A stretch of 64,000 nucleotides of DNA from Ulva prolifera (GCA_023078555.1 CM041199.1:5957315-6021314), one strand, 5' to 3'; shown: positions 22,414 through 35,618, counted from the first letter of the stretch. Notes: generated by a model from the sequence alone, not told the origin. Translations and numbers: made by a program.

Positions 22414-25400
22414 TCACGCACAGCCTGACACGGCCGCATCTGCATAGATAGCGGAAGCAGGCGCACCCTGCCGGTGCAGCTTCGCGAGGGTCGCCCCCGA
22501 CTCCATGACGCGGAACAGCGGCGGCGGCCCGAGGTCGGCCTGCACGCGCGCCATCACCGCGAGGTACTCCGGGTGGGCCTCGGGGGTGTCGCCGAGGAGG
22601 TAGGCGCGCTCGCGGGCGACGTCGAGGCCGTGCTGCCGCTGCAGCTCCTCCCGCCGCACGCGCCGCAGCCGCCACCGCTGCACGTACTCCGCCGCCTTGT
22701 TGCTGCAGTACCTGCAGTGCCGGCCGCCGCTTCAGAGGTTTCGCCACAGCGGCTCCACATCCCGGCGACGCTTCCGTTGGGGCTGTGCAGATGATGACTG
22801 GTTCTCCAGTCAACTGACAAAACTGGATCAGGGACGCCGTTGCGTATGTGCTCTGTCGAGATGTGCGCATGGCAGACCGCGCCACATCCACCCTGCCCGT
22901 GCATGTACACCTGTGTTCACACGGCCAGCACCAGCTCTGAAAGGACATGCCGCTTTGTCGCTGCATACACTAGCGTCGAAGCATGCGGCCACACTGCACA
23001 CTGCCGCAGCTCTGCCTTGCAAGGCCATGTCATGTTGCTCTTGCCACGAATATTGATGCTGTCATGGGGCTCCCACTCCCACACACACACACGGCTGCAT
23101 GCGGGGCGGGAGCCGCACTGGCGGCAGATGGTGGTCTTGATGTGGTCGGGCGTCGTCGCCTCCTCGGCCGCGTTGTCGCGGCCCCCCGGCCGCGCGCCGT
23201 CGCCGTCCCGCGGCCGCGTGCCGGCCGCCAGCTGCCGCGACCGCGCCTCCGTCGTCAGCCGCCGGATGTGCTCCGCCTCCCACCGCTGCCACTGCAGCCT
23301 CAGCAGCAGCACGCGGGCGTCGCGCACGAGGCAGTAGCGCCGGACGAATGACTGCATGCATCTCCGCCACTCCAGGAAGCGTGGCGGCATGGCCACACCT
23401 TCAGAAGGCCTGCTGACAGGCGGCGGCACACGCATGTTGGGGCGGCCTACGGCCCCTTTGCCATGCATGCGCGGATCATGGAACACATGCACATGCCAGG
23501 CATATCGCCGTCGCATGGCCCCCAGATACTTGTTCCCTATGAACCTGTGACCAACCTTGGTGTATGGGTGTGGCACATGTGGCCTCTTGCAGGTGCACCG
23601 CAAATCTGCAGACCACCTACGGCGTTGTACAGCTCATCATCGTCTACCGAGGCGAGCGCCATATGTCTATGGAAGTGTGCCACCGCCACGGCACCTCGTG
23701 TCCGCCGACGCGTTGCAAGGCTGCAGAGGTAGAGGTCAAACCCACGGGGTGGTTACCGCACCTTGAGCGTCTGGATGCAGCGCACGAGGCGGTGGAAGGC
23801 GAGGTTGGCCTTCGAGGCGCGCTGGGCGTGCGCGAGGAAGGCGAGGATGCGCAGCGCCGCCTCGCGCCGCCGCCGCACCAGCAGCATCCGCAGGAACTGC
23901 CGCACCCCCCGCTGGATCAGCCTGCACACCCGCCGCACACACGCTCACGCCCGCAGCACGCACGCCCACGGCTACCCACAGACTACGCACCTGTGACGAC
24001 CGTGGTGCGACGTCTGCGTTAGCACTGTGTTGCATGTGTACATGCAGGAGGTTGCAGATGGCAAGATGCTGCACGGCTGTGAAGCGCATGCAGGGCATGT
24101 TGGTTGGGCTAGAGAAGCTCTCTCAGCACGTGCGGGCTGCCCAGGGCAGGCAGGGCAAGGGCACCCTATCAGGGCCAGGCGGAGACGGGATGGGTTGGCT
24201 GGGGCAGGGTGGATTAGTCCCGCCAGACGGGGGGAGAGCCAAGCGCTCAAGGAGGCACCGCCAGTGCGCTCTACTGCAGCGGTGGCGACTGCGGAGCTGC
24301 GGCACTGGGGGGTCCGCTGCAGCTTCATCGGGATCAGCACTGCAGATTAGCCATTCACAACGAATGGCGTGCGTCGGGGTCGGGTGCAATGACTCTGCGG
24401 TAGCCAGCACGGGTGCAATCACTAGCACCATGCGCGAAGTGAGCCCTCCAGCCACACGCTGGCGAGTGCGGTGTGAGTGCCACCCGTGCAGCACATGCGT
24501 CCGCAGATCAAGTGGCAGGGAACAGCAGCGCTGGGTGTGGGAGGCAGCAGGAGGTGGGGGGCGCACAGGGCGGCGGCGCGCAGGCGGCGGAAGCGGCGGC
24601 GGGCGAGGAACATGCGGATGGAGGCCTGGATGCACACGATCTGCTCGTGCGCGCGCGCCAGGTCTGCTCGCTTCTGCCGCGCCTTGAGCACCTCCTGCAC
24701 CACGGGGGCCGTGCTGATGTGTGGTGTTTGTACACTCAGGGGGGGGGGGGGGGGGGGGTGTTTAGGTCGCGCCGGAGTGGCTTGGGAACGTCGTGCGTTT
24801 GACGGCTGTGCTGACATGTCTCGCTGTAAGGTGATATGTATGCTGCGTTGCTACCTGCCTCTCCGGATTTGCCACTTGTGCCACTTGAAACATGCTTGCT
24901 GTTGCGGAGGCACAGGGCCGCTGCAGCGTGCCATGTGCGCACTGCGTGCCTGACTGTTGACGCATTTCAGGCGCAGATGCTACACTGTTTGGATGTTGCT
25001 TCTCAGACTGCTCCACCTGGGGGGCACAGGATCGAGAACTCACTGGGGCCAGCCTACAGCAATCCTCACACAGCACAATCACACTCTATCGACTTTGAGC
25101 CTGCAACGGAGCAGCACCCAAAATGCTGCAGCTGGACAAGTTCGTGCGAGAACATGGCTAGTAAGAGGTAGCTTCGACACGCCACGTTCGCTTCCCTACA
25201 GCGATGCCGCGCTCGAGACCCAGACGACCGCTCGCGTGCGAGGCATACGCGGCATGATGACGCTCCAAACGGTCGCCCGTGCATGCAGCGCATGCGAGTT
25301 TCAGAGAAACACAGCTGGGTACAGTAGGGCTGCATGCGAGTCGTGAGGGGAGCGTGAGGGCGTGAGGCGCACCCGGCCAAGGAGGCCCTGTGCGGAGGAG

Positions 25401-26821
25401 GCCCATAGCATGGCGAGCCAGAAGCGCTGGCGGGTGATGGCGAGCTGGCGCTGCGCCGCCTGCACGCGCGCCGCGCGCAGTCGCTCGAGCCTCATCCGGT
25501 TCTGCTCATGTGTCTGCAGCCTGCACGCCGTCCTGCCTGCTTGACTCTGACCTTGCAACATGCCTCCCTGCCCAGCCCGATGCCCAAGGGCACAGTGGGT
25601 CGATCGGAAACCTTGTCAGGTCGCCGGATGCGCGTGCACGGAATTCGATGCAGGACATGCTCTTCAATCGGACCTGTTCTCCAATTAAGCAGAGCCGAGG
25701 GACACCAATTTGGTAGCAACAGGTCAGAGATCACGCAGGATCGTCGTCTGGAGCGGAGTTGTGGCATCGGCACGCTGACCGATAACTTCTGAGGCTCTAG
25801 CTTATCCCAGTCCTTCCTCGCGCTAACAACGCATCAAAATCCATGCCAGGTTGAGCAAGCCAGTGACTTCACAGGGCTGAATAGGTGATCATGTGGAGCA
25901 CCACAGGGACGCATGCAAGGTCATCGACAGAAAAGCGGCCGGGAGAGCAGGCCACGCTGCGCGGAGGCAGCATGGGGGGAGGTCTCACCACTGCTGGCGC
26001 AGCTGGTCCCGACGCTCGAGGACGTGCCGCTGCTTCAGCCGGTGTGCCTGCTGCGACTTGGCTCGCCGCGCAGCAACCACAAACGGCACGCTGTGCAGCC
26101 ACGCGTCCCGTGTGTTCTCTACGACCTTGTCATTAGCGCCGGGCAGCTGCCGGCCGCACGCCGCAGGCATGCTGCGCACCCGCTCCCCTACACCGCAGCC
26201 AGCATGGCCCGCATGCTATGGCGAGACCATGCTTGGATGGATGGCAGTGCGGTCGTTCAGCCTGGATTGTGTATATGCAGATGCATGCGTGGGGCTGTGC
26301 ACGCCGGTGAGAAATGTTGACAGAGATGGGAGCATGGTGAGATCTTGAGGGCGTGTCCCACTCTAACACGGGCCAAACAATTGGGCATGTACTTGCCTGT
26401 TTTGAAGAACCCATGGTCAGTGATGGTCTGAGCATATCTCATGAGATACATGACTTGTCCAGCGTGCTAGCACTGCGCTAACAGCAATACCTTGGCCGCC
26501 ATCTCATGAGCTGACATTGCTCTTGCAGGCTACACGTGGCGAATGGCTTGAGATCGCACGAACAGATTCTTGCAGATCTTTCCGCCTTGTCTGCCAGTTA
26601 TGAGATGGTGGGCAGTGCAGTGAAATTCGGGCAGCCAGGTCTTTCACCATCCGAGAACTTGAGTTCTTCACCGACCTGGCTTCATGGGGGCTACAGAAGG
26701 CTGGTAATTTTAGATCTACGTCCGCAGGCGCAGTTTGCGAGCTCCCGCCGGTTTGAGGTGATGACTTGGCGTGTTTGTGACTGCCAATCTTGGTGCCAGG
26801 TGTTCTCGGGCTTGGAAGCAC
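22414..26821 (-). CDS. IQ-motif (calmodulin-binding) helical protein
   Basis: Six exons join in phase: 25989-26146, 25373-25520, 24567-24694, 23762-23921, 23119-23351 and 22414-22711 (stop at 22414). A seventh, 26534-26821, is a tentative first exon that also keeps frame, giving about 470 residues. The middle is one long basic helix carrying several IQ motifs, e.g. IVCIQASIRMFLARRRFRRL, LLIQRGVRQFLRMLLVRRR and RCIQTLKSFVRRYCLVRD, which bind calmodulin or related EF-hand proteins. Upstream is a Gln/Arg-rich coiled coil (QTHEQNRMRLERLRAARVQ). The C-terminal 100 residues have no family I recognise. Such proteins often sit in cilia or on the cytoskeleton, but nothing here proves that. Intron 25372-24695 holds a pure 20-base C run on the sense strand. 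The 5' end is the weak part of the model. Confidence 0.7.
23477..23525 (-). repeat. Dispersed module B, copy 1
   Basis: On the minus strand, these 49 bases match 46487-46535 at 44 positions by my count (shared core GCGATATGCCTGG and ATGTGCATGTGTTCCATG). This copy is in an intron of the IQ gene, the other in an intron of the translocator gene. Confidence 0.8.
24739..24758 (-). repeat. C20 run (sense) upstream of an IQ-gene acceptor
   Basis: Twenty G on the plus strand, so C on the transcript strand, lie about 44 bases before the acceptor of the exon ending at 24694. It may act as the polypyrimidine tract. Confidence 0.85.
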
Positions 26822-27713
26822 AGGCGTGGACTTGCATTCTCGCAGAGGCTCAGCGCCAGAGGACGTTCCATCTACATGATGTGAATTTGTACGCCTTCCG
26901 TGTCATGAATTGGCTAGTGCTGCTTATGCAAGACCACAGAAAGGAAGTGTCCGTGTCGTACGAAACACTGAGCACGCACCACGGGCGCTGCCAACTGGCA
27001 TATCTGCTGAGGCGTTACCAATCAAGAGTCATCATATGTCCAGCATCGCGGTTGACTGTACTCTTAGTGCCATTTCTTCAAACCGTCCATGGGTGGAATA
27101 TCACCACTCTGCAGCGTCAAGCATGCTGTCTGATCAACACACGGGTTCACCCAGCATAAGCTACGAGTGTAATCTACATCGCTCAACAACGTACATTACT
27201 CCCAGCAGAAGAGATGTGGTCCTACAAGCAGGTGCCGCAACAGGGCAGTGCAGAGAATCCGAGCTTCATCCGGCGGGTAAATGGACGTCGCCCATAAAAG
27301 CCCGATCATGTGGTTTTCCGGAGGCCTTGGCCAAATAGCTGGCGCAGCGTCTTCCTTGTACGAAGTCTTCACGACGACCTCGGGACCTCGTTCACGCCAG
27401 CATGCATCCAGGACTAAAAAAATCCAGATCTGTAACCAGGCACGGAGCAGTCGTTATGCCTCGCAGCAAACACCTGTAATTTTTCCCACGCACCCCTCAC
27501 ATGTCAAACACAGCCTGTACTTCCCTCCGCCCATGCTGATGCTGGTGCCATATCATTGCTGCGGTGTTACTGCATGTGTTTAAATTCTGCCTGCAATGTC
27601 CTCTGCCCCTGCATTGGCATTGCACAAACATGCGCTTACAGCTGCCAGACATTGCGCCATGGCTTTTCCGTGACCATGCGTGCATCATGTCACAAACAAC
27701 GGACGCTGTGCAG
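26822..27713. other. Intergenic upstream of the IQ gene and of the METAP1 remnant
   Basis: A long plus-strand frame (26536-27159, 207 codons) overlaps this stretch. It has no recognisable domain and lies antisense to the proposed first IQ exon, so I do not call it. Otherwise I see no gene or repeat here. Confidence 0.4.
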
Positions 27714-28430
27714 GTTGCATACGATTGTCTGATACGAGCAGTGGAGGCATGAAAATCTGGTATGTGGTATCGGGAAGCAGGTGGTATCATTAGAAAATAT
27801 GTTTCCAAGAACAATATGTCCATTATTCGCTCTTTTGGTGGCCATGTGATCGGGTATATCTTTCATCATGCCCCCGATGTTCCACACTTCGCCAGAAACA
27901 GAGCCAAGGGCGTCATGCAGGTGGGTTTTTCGCTACTGTCCATTCCCGCTTCCATCTGCAGACCCATCAGCATTCCTTGTTGTCGTCGTTCCAGGTCATG
28001 CAGAGTCGATGATGCAAGGCCAGTGCGGGATAGCAATGCGCCAATAGGTGCATCCTTTTCAAAACTTTTGTGGGTGTGCATGGTAGTTGCTGCCACCATG
28101 AGCTATAGGACTGTGATGAGGCAGGAGCATGCCTGTGTAGCAAGGTGTGTCATCAGGACGGGAGGAAGCTGACAACCAAGCCAACCAAATGCAACCTGCG
28201 AAGTGTGTAATTATCTGACAGTGGGCATGGCGTCATCAACACCTTGACTCTTGGTGCATGCAGAAGGGCCGTACCTTTAATGTCGAACCTTGCCGTTCGC
28301 AGAGATGTCAGCTGGCCAGATGGATGAACAATGCCCACAGCAGATGGCAAGGCCAGTGCTCAGTTTCCAGCACACTAGCTTGATCATCAAAAGAGCTTGT
28401 GAACTTCTGACCGCGAGACAGCCACACCCT
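27714..28430 (+). pseudogene. Decayed tandem duplicate of the last two METAP1 exons
   Basis: 27714-27920 is exactly as long (207 bases) as METAP1 exon 5 (30715-30921) and is flanked by the same TGCAG acceptor and GTGGGTTTT donor context. By my count 42 of 69 residues agree. It has an in-frame TGA at codon 13, and the conserved CGHGIG reads GGHVIG. 28264 to about 28430 resembles exon 6 (WPDGW, ADGKxSAQF, LTARQ remain recognisable) but is frameshifted. The intron between is kept, so this is a genomic segmental duplication rather than a retrocopy. Upstream METAP1 exons are not found here. Confidence 0.88.
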
Positions 28431-29186
28431 CCCCAGTGGATGTTGCACTAGCTGCTACATACTTCTGTCACCCTGCGGCATTGCTTCGAACATAGAAGAT
28501 GTTCACAAAATTTCGTTTGCACTGGCTCCAGACACTTCCTGGCGCTAATACCGGATTCTGAATTGGCTTACAGTCGGCTTGCATTCACTAGTCACTTTCA
28601 CTACGCGCAAATCATGTGCCTGGCGTTCGTAGACCGACCGTGGAGGTCGTTCGTGCTTCATGTCAAGGAGTACACTCGCGTGAAGGTCGACTGGAACGCA
28701 TTTGAGCGAAGTCTGAGCAAGATCGCAGTTTCCGAAAAAAAAAAAAACACTGTTCTGATTTTAACCATGAGCGTGCAGTCACACATGCCTTGGCCGGCAA
28801 GCACGCCGGTAAAGTCTCATGCCGCAACAGCGCTGCCCCGGTGCATGTACGAACAACACTTTGGCCGACGCGAGCCTAGTGCGGGCATCGTCCACATGGG
28901 GTACGGTATGCATACCAAACGTGCGGTGGCTAATCTGGTGGAGGCTCGCTAGGATCAGCCGTCAAGGGTGGCACCGGCGCACCGCGGTGCTGGCATGCCG
29001 CAATGCGTCTAACCGATGCAGCTGTTGTCCGAACTCGCGATCAACTAACGATCAAACGCACATGCCCAGATGCAACACAAAGAATCGTACCGCGTTTGCT
29101 GATTCGCCGTCTGTACGGCTATTCTGCACCGCCTGTGTGAAACATTGTCCCGCCCGCCGGAGTAGTGTGTGAGGGCAGTGATTGCC
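28431..29186. promoter_or_regulatory. Upstream region of METAP1
   Basis: This 756-base stretch before the METAP1 start must hold its promoter. A frame at 28563-28952 contains a segment that looks protein-like (about 28620-28730) and ends near a run of 13 A, but no family match or splice partner was seen. No TATA-type element is clear. Confidence 0.35.
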
Positions 29187-31601
29187 ATGTCGTCACCGTG
29201 TGTGAGGTGAGCGATCTGGTGTAACATGTACTGTGTTCTGCCTTCCTCCCTCTGATGGACGACTCACGCTATCTGTGTGTGCAGATGTGGGGCACCTGCG
29301 ACAATGCAGTGCCCAAAGTGCCGTGAATTACGCATTCCGACCGACTGCAGCGTATTTTGCGCACAGAATTGCTTCAAAGCTGGATGGGCAGAACACAAAG
29401 CGATACACAAGGCACACGCTCAGGCAAGCATGTATGTTCTGGACAGTGGGCGATCCAGATGCAGAGACATGCCAACATACAGCTGGACTGGTTCTCTGCG
29501 ACCAAGCAAGTGCGCCCTTCTCTACTACCGTGCGGAAGTGTTTGCGGCAAGATGATCATGCTTTTGAGGTCTACACGTGAGAGCGTGTCGGTGGCACTGT
29601 GTGCATGTGTCGCAGAGCCTCTGCTGGCTCAGCATCAACAGAGGCGCTCATGTTTACATGCAAAGCAGGGACCTCTGCCTCTGCCGAGGTGCTTCTCTGT
29701 TCCAGGGTGTCATCACAACGGACCGTTCCACAAGGAGTTCCACTGCCGGATTGGGCATCAACTGGTGTCCCTGAAGCAGAGATGCGAAGTCCTCAGCAGC
29801 TACAAGTCCCAGTAAGAACTGAAGCACAAATAAAAAAGCTCCGGAAGGCGTGTCAGCTTGGGCGTGCTATACTTGACGAGGCACACAGGCATGTCAAGCC
29901 AGGTGTAACCACGGATGAAATAGACAGAGTGCGTCACACCTGTTCTGCGTATATAGCAAGGCATCGCAGCACAAGTATAGGCCGTGCTATCATTTCGTGT
30001 GGCCGTGCTTGATCAGGGCGCACTGACCAGGCTGCTGCCAATCGTCAGGCTACCCATTGTGCAAGGCGGCGAAGCCTGTGGCACGGAATTCGATCATCCT
30101 GCACTCTGCCGGCACTCAACACGGCTCACAGGAATCGTGGCCATGTCGAGGCACAGGCCCCAGCACAGGTTCTCTGCTGACAGCCATGCACTGTGCAGGT
30201 CGTGCATGACTTCACGGTCGAGCACGGTGCATACCCATCACCTCTGCGCTACCACCATTTCCCGAAGAGCGTATGCACAAGCGTCAACGAGGTGATCTGC
30301 CACGGCATTCCAGACGCCCGGGAACTCGAGGAGGGCGACATTGTGAACGTGGATGTCTCGTGCTTTCTGAATGGGGCCCATGGGGACCTCAACGAGACCT
30401 TTGCGGTCGGACAAGTTGACAGCGAGTCGAAGAGGTTGATGAAGGTGTGGTCTGTGGCATTTGAACGGGTCTCTGGTGCTGCAATCGATAGATAGAACCG
30501 ATCAATCGATAGATAGACCAGCATAGCGACAGGCACACGATGATGCTGGTATCGCCTAGTGTTCAGTCAGCTGCGCTGGCACCATTGTGTGCAGCTCTCA
30601 GCCTGGCACCAATGTGTTCCTGATATTGTGATTCGATATATTATTGTCCGGTATGGACGCAGCATCATTTTTTGGAGCTTGACCAAAGTGATGGACCGTG
30701 CTTTTCCTGTGCAGGTTGCATACGAATGCCTGATGCAAGCGGTGGATGCGTCGAAACCTGGTATGCGGTACCGGGAAGTAGGCGACATCATCAGCAAGCA
30801 TGCTTTCAAGAACGACATGTCCGTTGTGCGCACGTATTGTGGCCACGGGATCGGAGACCTGTTCCACTGTGCTCCCAACGTTCCGCATTTCGCCAAGAAC
30901 AAAGCCAAGGGCATCATGCAGGTGGGTTTTGCCGCACCGTCCAACTCCCTGCTCCGTGCCGCCTGCATGATTTCTGACGCTCTACCTCCGGTTGCTCTAC
31001 CTCCGGTTTGTCAAATGGTGGAGAGAAAAGCCGAGATGCACACCCCGCATGTGAATGTGACAGCAACGCTGCGCCCTCCCTGCTGCACCCTCCAGTCTGT
31101 GCATGCCCCCTGCACCTTGGCGCCACGGCCTGTCGGTTAAGTGGATACCGGCTGAGGTCGGTGTGGCTGTGTCTGCAAATACGGCGCAGCACCGCAAGCA
31201 TGGGCCTGTGTAGCAAGGGGGACTGAGCAGTGCGGCATGAGGCTGTGGCACTGAACCAGACCACATGCAGACCTGTGAAGCGTGTGTTACAAGTATAAAG
31301 CGAGCAAGGCAGGTGGCACCGCGGGCAGCTGGTGAAGCGTGTGTGCACCCTGCATCAAGGGGGGCCGGGCAGTCATTGATACCTTGGTTTCTGATGCATG
31401 CAGGTGGGACATACCTTCACGATTGAGCCCATGATCAACCTTGGAGGTCACAGAGACGTCACCTGGCCAGATGGGTGGACAGCAGTGACTGCAGACGGCA
31501 AGCGCAGCGCTCAGTTTGAGCACACGCTTGCCATCACCGACTCGGGCTGTGAAGTGCTGACTGCGAGGCAGGCCGATTCGCCCGAGTTGGTTTTGGATTA
31601 G
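29187..31601 (+). CDS. METAP1: Methionine aminopeptidase type 1, zinc-finger form
   Basis: Removes the initiator Met from nascent cytosolic proteins. Six exons (29187-29206, 29285-29509, 29706-29928, 30199-30444, 30715-30921, 31404-31601) give 372 residues, normal for eukaryotic MetAP1. Exon 1 is only 20 bases; it supplies MSSPCVR, whose Cys begins the N-terminal zinc finger (CVRC, CPKC, FCAQNCF, HKAIH). The linker YSWTGSLRP is typical of plant MAP1A. The pita-bread catalytic domain has [46 protein letters not shown] and SAQFEHT, which include the five metal ligands (D, D, H, E, E). The gene follows its own degraded copy and precedes NAA40 on the same strand, a pairing that fits N-terminal maturation but may be chance. 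The polyadenylation-like TGTAA occurs at about 31666. Confidence 0.95.
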
Positions 31602-32178
31602 GTTGCGTTACGGATTGCTTGATTGAATTTGATTGAGCTCCCAGTTTCTATGGTTTCGCCCCACCTGTAAACTGCACTTCTTGGAAAGCCTGGCTCGGAA
31701 GTGCTCTGCCCTCATTCTCGACCCAGCCTCGTATGATTCGGACTCCACCAGAATCTAATTGGCTGACATCCATGCCTGATGTCACTGCAGCATGGAGACA
31801 GCATCACAACTGGGTGGGGCACTTTTGCGACGCCACTGGTGTTTGTCATGTGTGGAGAGAGCACATGCTCGGAGCCTCCAAGTTGTCGACGCGGCGCAAT
31901 AGCGGTGCCCAGAGCCGTGCGGGCCCGTTGCGTGTGCGAAGCGCACGCGTAAGATACTAGGGCTCCTGACGTCTTTTCTGCACCAGCTGAGTTGCTGCTT
32001 CGATTGCGCTGTCCTGTCGATCAATTGTCCCGCGGATCAGGCTGTGCGCGGGACCGTTCAAAATTTCATCGGGCGCAAGTGCGGCGTCGATGGCTGCTTC
32101 CCAGATTCAATACTGCAGCTCATGTTGTAGTTGTAGATCGTGCGTCAATTGACTTGTACCTCGTGATTTGCCAGTCGT
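31602..32178. other. METAP1-NAA40 intergenic
   Basis: 577 bases between two plus-strand genes hold the METAP1 3' UTR and the NAA40 promoter. TGTAA at about 31666 resembles the green-algal polyadenylation signal. No repeat or RNA gene is seen. Confidence 0.45.
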
Positions 32179-34819
32179 ATGGTTTCCAAGGCAGGCACCT
32201 ATTCTGCCTCTCGGGCTGCTGAACTTGTGAGTTCCGCAGACAAGGTTCGTCGGTGATTGCACACGATCGGCGTTGCACCAGTCTAAAGCCCGTTCCTACA
32301 TCGTGCTGATAGTTCAGCATTGCAGGCAACGGACCCGTTCCACAGCAGTCCTGGACAATTGAAATATGAAGCAGGCGGGCTGTCTTTGCATATTGAACAC
32401 AACAAGACGAGAGACTTGCCTCAGAACGTCGTCAAGTGGGCCACTGATCTCACTAAATCCAATATGTTCTCGTTCTATGATGCCACGTGGGGATGGAGCA
32501 CGAAGGACAAGCTGAAGGAGCTTGGCCATGTGCGATTCTATAGAGCGGCAGTTCTCATGCCTATCCATGATCTAGGAAACTGCTGCTTGCCAGTACATGC
32601 TTGCGCCGTGCCTTGGCTTTTTGAAAGTATGATGCAAGCTTCAGGATCGGTGAATGGGTCCAACAGTGCGCATGGCACAGCATATCGCAAATGCCAGTCC
32701 ATTCTTTACGATAGATCAGCGGAGAGCTAGGGTGCAATGCTTGTTTGTCCAACTCGTGGTTTCGCATTTGTAGACTGCCAAATCATCTTGAGAGCAGTGC
32801 GGCAGCGCATGCAAGGTGTTCGTCCCAACCGAAAGTGCAATGTTTCGACAAGTGTTTTTGTCAGTACCTGTCTCATACTGATGCAGCACTGTTCAGGGTC
32901 ACCACAATACACCTGTCTTGCAGACATTCTTAAACTCCAGTGCCCGCTAAACTCTGGGCGTCCACACCAGTGCTCGGTCAGCAGACCCGCCCACGTAGCC
33001 CACGCCCTAGTCACCAGGCCGCAGCCCACAGCCCGTACACGCCATGAGGATGATCCACGCTGTTGGCATTCAGGCAAAAGGCCGCCATCTCGTTGCCTAT
33101 GCAGTCGAGGCATCTGGTGAGAGGCGGCCTGTGGCGTACTTGCACTACAGGTGGGAGCTGGACCCGCCGAAGGAGGAGCGGCGCAAGGGCCAGCCGGTGT
33201 ATGCTGTCGCGTACGTGTACGAGGTGCAGCTCGCGGAGGACGCCCGGGGCAAGGGCCTCGGCTCGCATCTGATGTCCCTCCTGGAAACTCGCGTGCGCAG
33301 CCCCCTGGTTTGGGCGGGATGCCTGGTAGTGTTCTCTGGAGCTCTGCCATGTACTGTCCGAAGTCGTGCACTTGTTTTCGTGAGCATGCACCCGCTGAGT
33401 TGTGTACACGCGCATCTATGTTGATGAAGTGGCTGGGTGAAGACCGCTGGCCGCTGCATTTTGGCGATTCTGGGACCAGGCTGGGGTGTGGGTCGGGAGA
33501 ACCACTACGCAGCCTGTCTGCCAACACGAACGGCGTGCTTTCAGAAGCATGTGCCAGCCGATCCTTCCAAGGCCTGATCAGGCCCACCCGCAGGGCAGGT
33601 CAGGGCGTCCGTTTCGGCTCACCCGCAGGACGGCGGAGCATACATTATTCCCGTGCGGCCACTGTATGTTTCAGCGTGAAGCAGCATACATTCGATGGTA
33701 CATACTGCTGTTGTTCAAGTGGGCAGGAGTCATGCCTGACGCTGTGATTTACACTGTGTGTGGTGTTGAAGAGACACTGTTTGTTGAATGTCGTTGTATG
33801 TTGAATTGAGGGGAAACTTGGTGAGGAGTCCTCACTGAGGAGACAGCCTGGCAGGGGCTGTACGTGAGTGCTGTGTAGGCATCCAAGCAGGGCATGCACA
33901 AGGTGATGCTGACCTGTTTCACAAGCAACACGGGAGCTCAGCGGCTGTACCGGAAGCTCGGGTACAGCAAAGATGAGACCTCGCCGGACCCGGAGGTCGA
34001 TGGCCCTGAGTTTGCTGGGTGTGTGCCTCTCTCCACTGAAGGGGGTATTTCCCTGTGGATATGGCTGTATTTTTATGCATACATATCTAGGTACAGCATG
34101 CTCACTTGCCATGTGCGGTGCCACAGAGGCTCTCAGACTGTTGACTATTCTAATCGGGAACAACATGAGCATAAGGCTTGCAAATTCTAGATTAAAGTTT
34201 GCAGTTTGCACAGCTTTCCACAAGCGCTTGGTCAACTCTCGCCGTCCTCATCCATGCACTGCGGAGCTGGGTGTGGCCGGCTTCGTTCATGATCGTTCTC
34301 AGCTTGTGTATGGTCCTGGTCCCCGGGCTTATGGGTTGGCAGGAATCGTGTGCGATCGTGAGGATTCACATTCCTCCGCGGCATGGGTGGTCTGTGCAAT
34401 GAATGGGGTCAGGCCTCTGCAGCCTGAGGAGCCTGATTGCCATTGACTGCAGGTCAGCAGCTGGTCGTGGCGCAACATAAGCGCCCATCAGTGCTGATTT
34501 TGTTGCAGGAGGCAGGAACGTGTAGCTGTCCTTGTGTACTTGCGGTGAGACGGTTGCATGAGTCGGGCCTCTAATCTTTCTGATCATACACAGTGTGGGC
34601 CTTGAAGTGCACATACTGCCCCACACCGAATTGCACAATACCTCAGCCTCTAGCTTCCTGTCAGTTCCCTCGACTGTCCATGTGTGCATGCAATGGCCAC
34701 TGTAAGAGGGGCCGGATTGGCATCACCAGGGCTTGGCCATCACGCTTGAAGCCACATGGTGCAGAAGTGATGCCGATCTGTGTTGGTGTAGGTATGATAT
34801 TCTCAGCAAACGACTATGA
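32179..34819 (+). CDS. NAA40: N-alpha-acetyltransferase 40 (NatD)
   Basis: GNAT-fold enzyme that acetylates the N-terminal Ser of histones H4 and H2A. Five exons (32179-32244, 32326-32529, 33074-33292, 33891-34018, 34792-34819) give 214 residues against about 237 in human. The start at 32179 gives MVSKAGTYSASRAAELV, the helical N-terminus of the family. Family marks are DLTKSNMFSFYDATWGW, YEVQLAEDARGKGLGSHLM (acetyl-CoA loop R-G-K-G-L-G), MHKVMLTCFTSNTGAQRLY, and the closing YDILSKRL on a 28-base last exon. The YDIL ending matches the YEIL end of NatD proteins and places the otherwise easily missed final exon. Introns of about 600 and 770 bases are the longest here. The basic SKxKxRK head of animal NAA40 is absent. 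Confidence 0.9.
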
Positions 34820-35618
34820 AGCAGGGTACTGCGCTGAGATCAGGCCGCTGGGCGGTTCTCTCCTATGCTCGAAGCAGGAAGTGGCCTCTGGCTCTCGGAG
34901 GTCTATGGGTGCTCAGGGATATGCCAATTAATGCTGTACAGCTATTTTTGCCACCCATGGTGCCGCTGTTCCAGGACGACGTTGAGCATCATCTGTGTGG
35001 TGCCCGTTTGGGACACTGCTTCAACATGCAGTGGGGCTGGGGCAGACAGTCAAATAACAAGAAGTGAGCCGCCAATGCGGCTATTTAGAGTCACGTATAG
35101 CTCGCATGCACAGTCAGGTTTCCCTTTGTGGTACGTGCTGTGTGCAAGTAGATTTTCGTTCAGGCCTGCTCTCGTAGAGGTACTGACTGGTACACCATGG
35201 TAGAGCAGAATTCATGACTTGGGTCTGACTGCAGAAGTCAGCGGTTGAGCTGAAACAATGTAAGCGTTGGATGAAGTGACCGCCTATAGTTCAGGCTATT
35301 GTCTTTGCAGTGCCCTGCAAGGGGCACCTTGAGGAAGCCACACATTCACGTGAAGCCAAGTGCACTGCAGTGAGGTCACCCTTCGCCACTACTACCCATG
35401 AAATGTTTGTCCCATGGCAGGCACGAACTCGGCAATGCAATGCAGTGACTGCTTCCGGTCAAAGATATTACCGAACTTCGTGTCGCTGCCGGACCGTAGC
35501 ATGCATCTTGTGTCACAAGCTTCTCGGGGAGCTGAGTTCGCTGTGCGCAGATTACAGCACGCCAACGATCACATCTCATAAACGACTCAAACGCACGCAA
35601 ATTTCTGATCATTGCAGC
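34820..35618. other. NAA40-VARS intergenic
   Basis: 799 bases hold the NAA40 3' UTR and the VARS promoter. CATTGCAG lies directly before the VARS ATG, so a 5' UTR intron is possible. Nothing else is recognised. Confidence 0.45.

Noticed and set aside
21923-22966. Minus-strand frame of 347 codons
   Set aside because: It overlaps the true last exon of the IQ gene in another frame and crosses its intron.
26536-27159. Plus-strand frame of 207 codons
   Set aside because: It is antisense to the likely first IQ exon, with no recognisable domain and no good start context. It could be revisited if transcripts exist.
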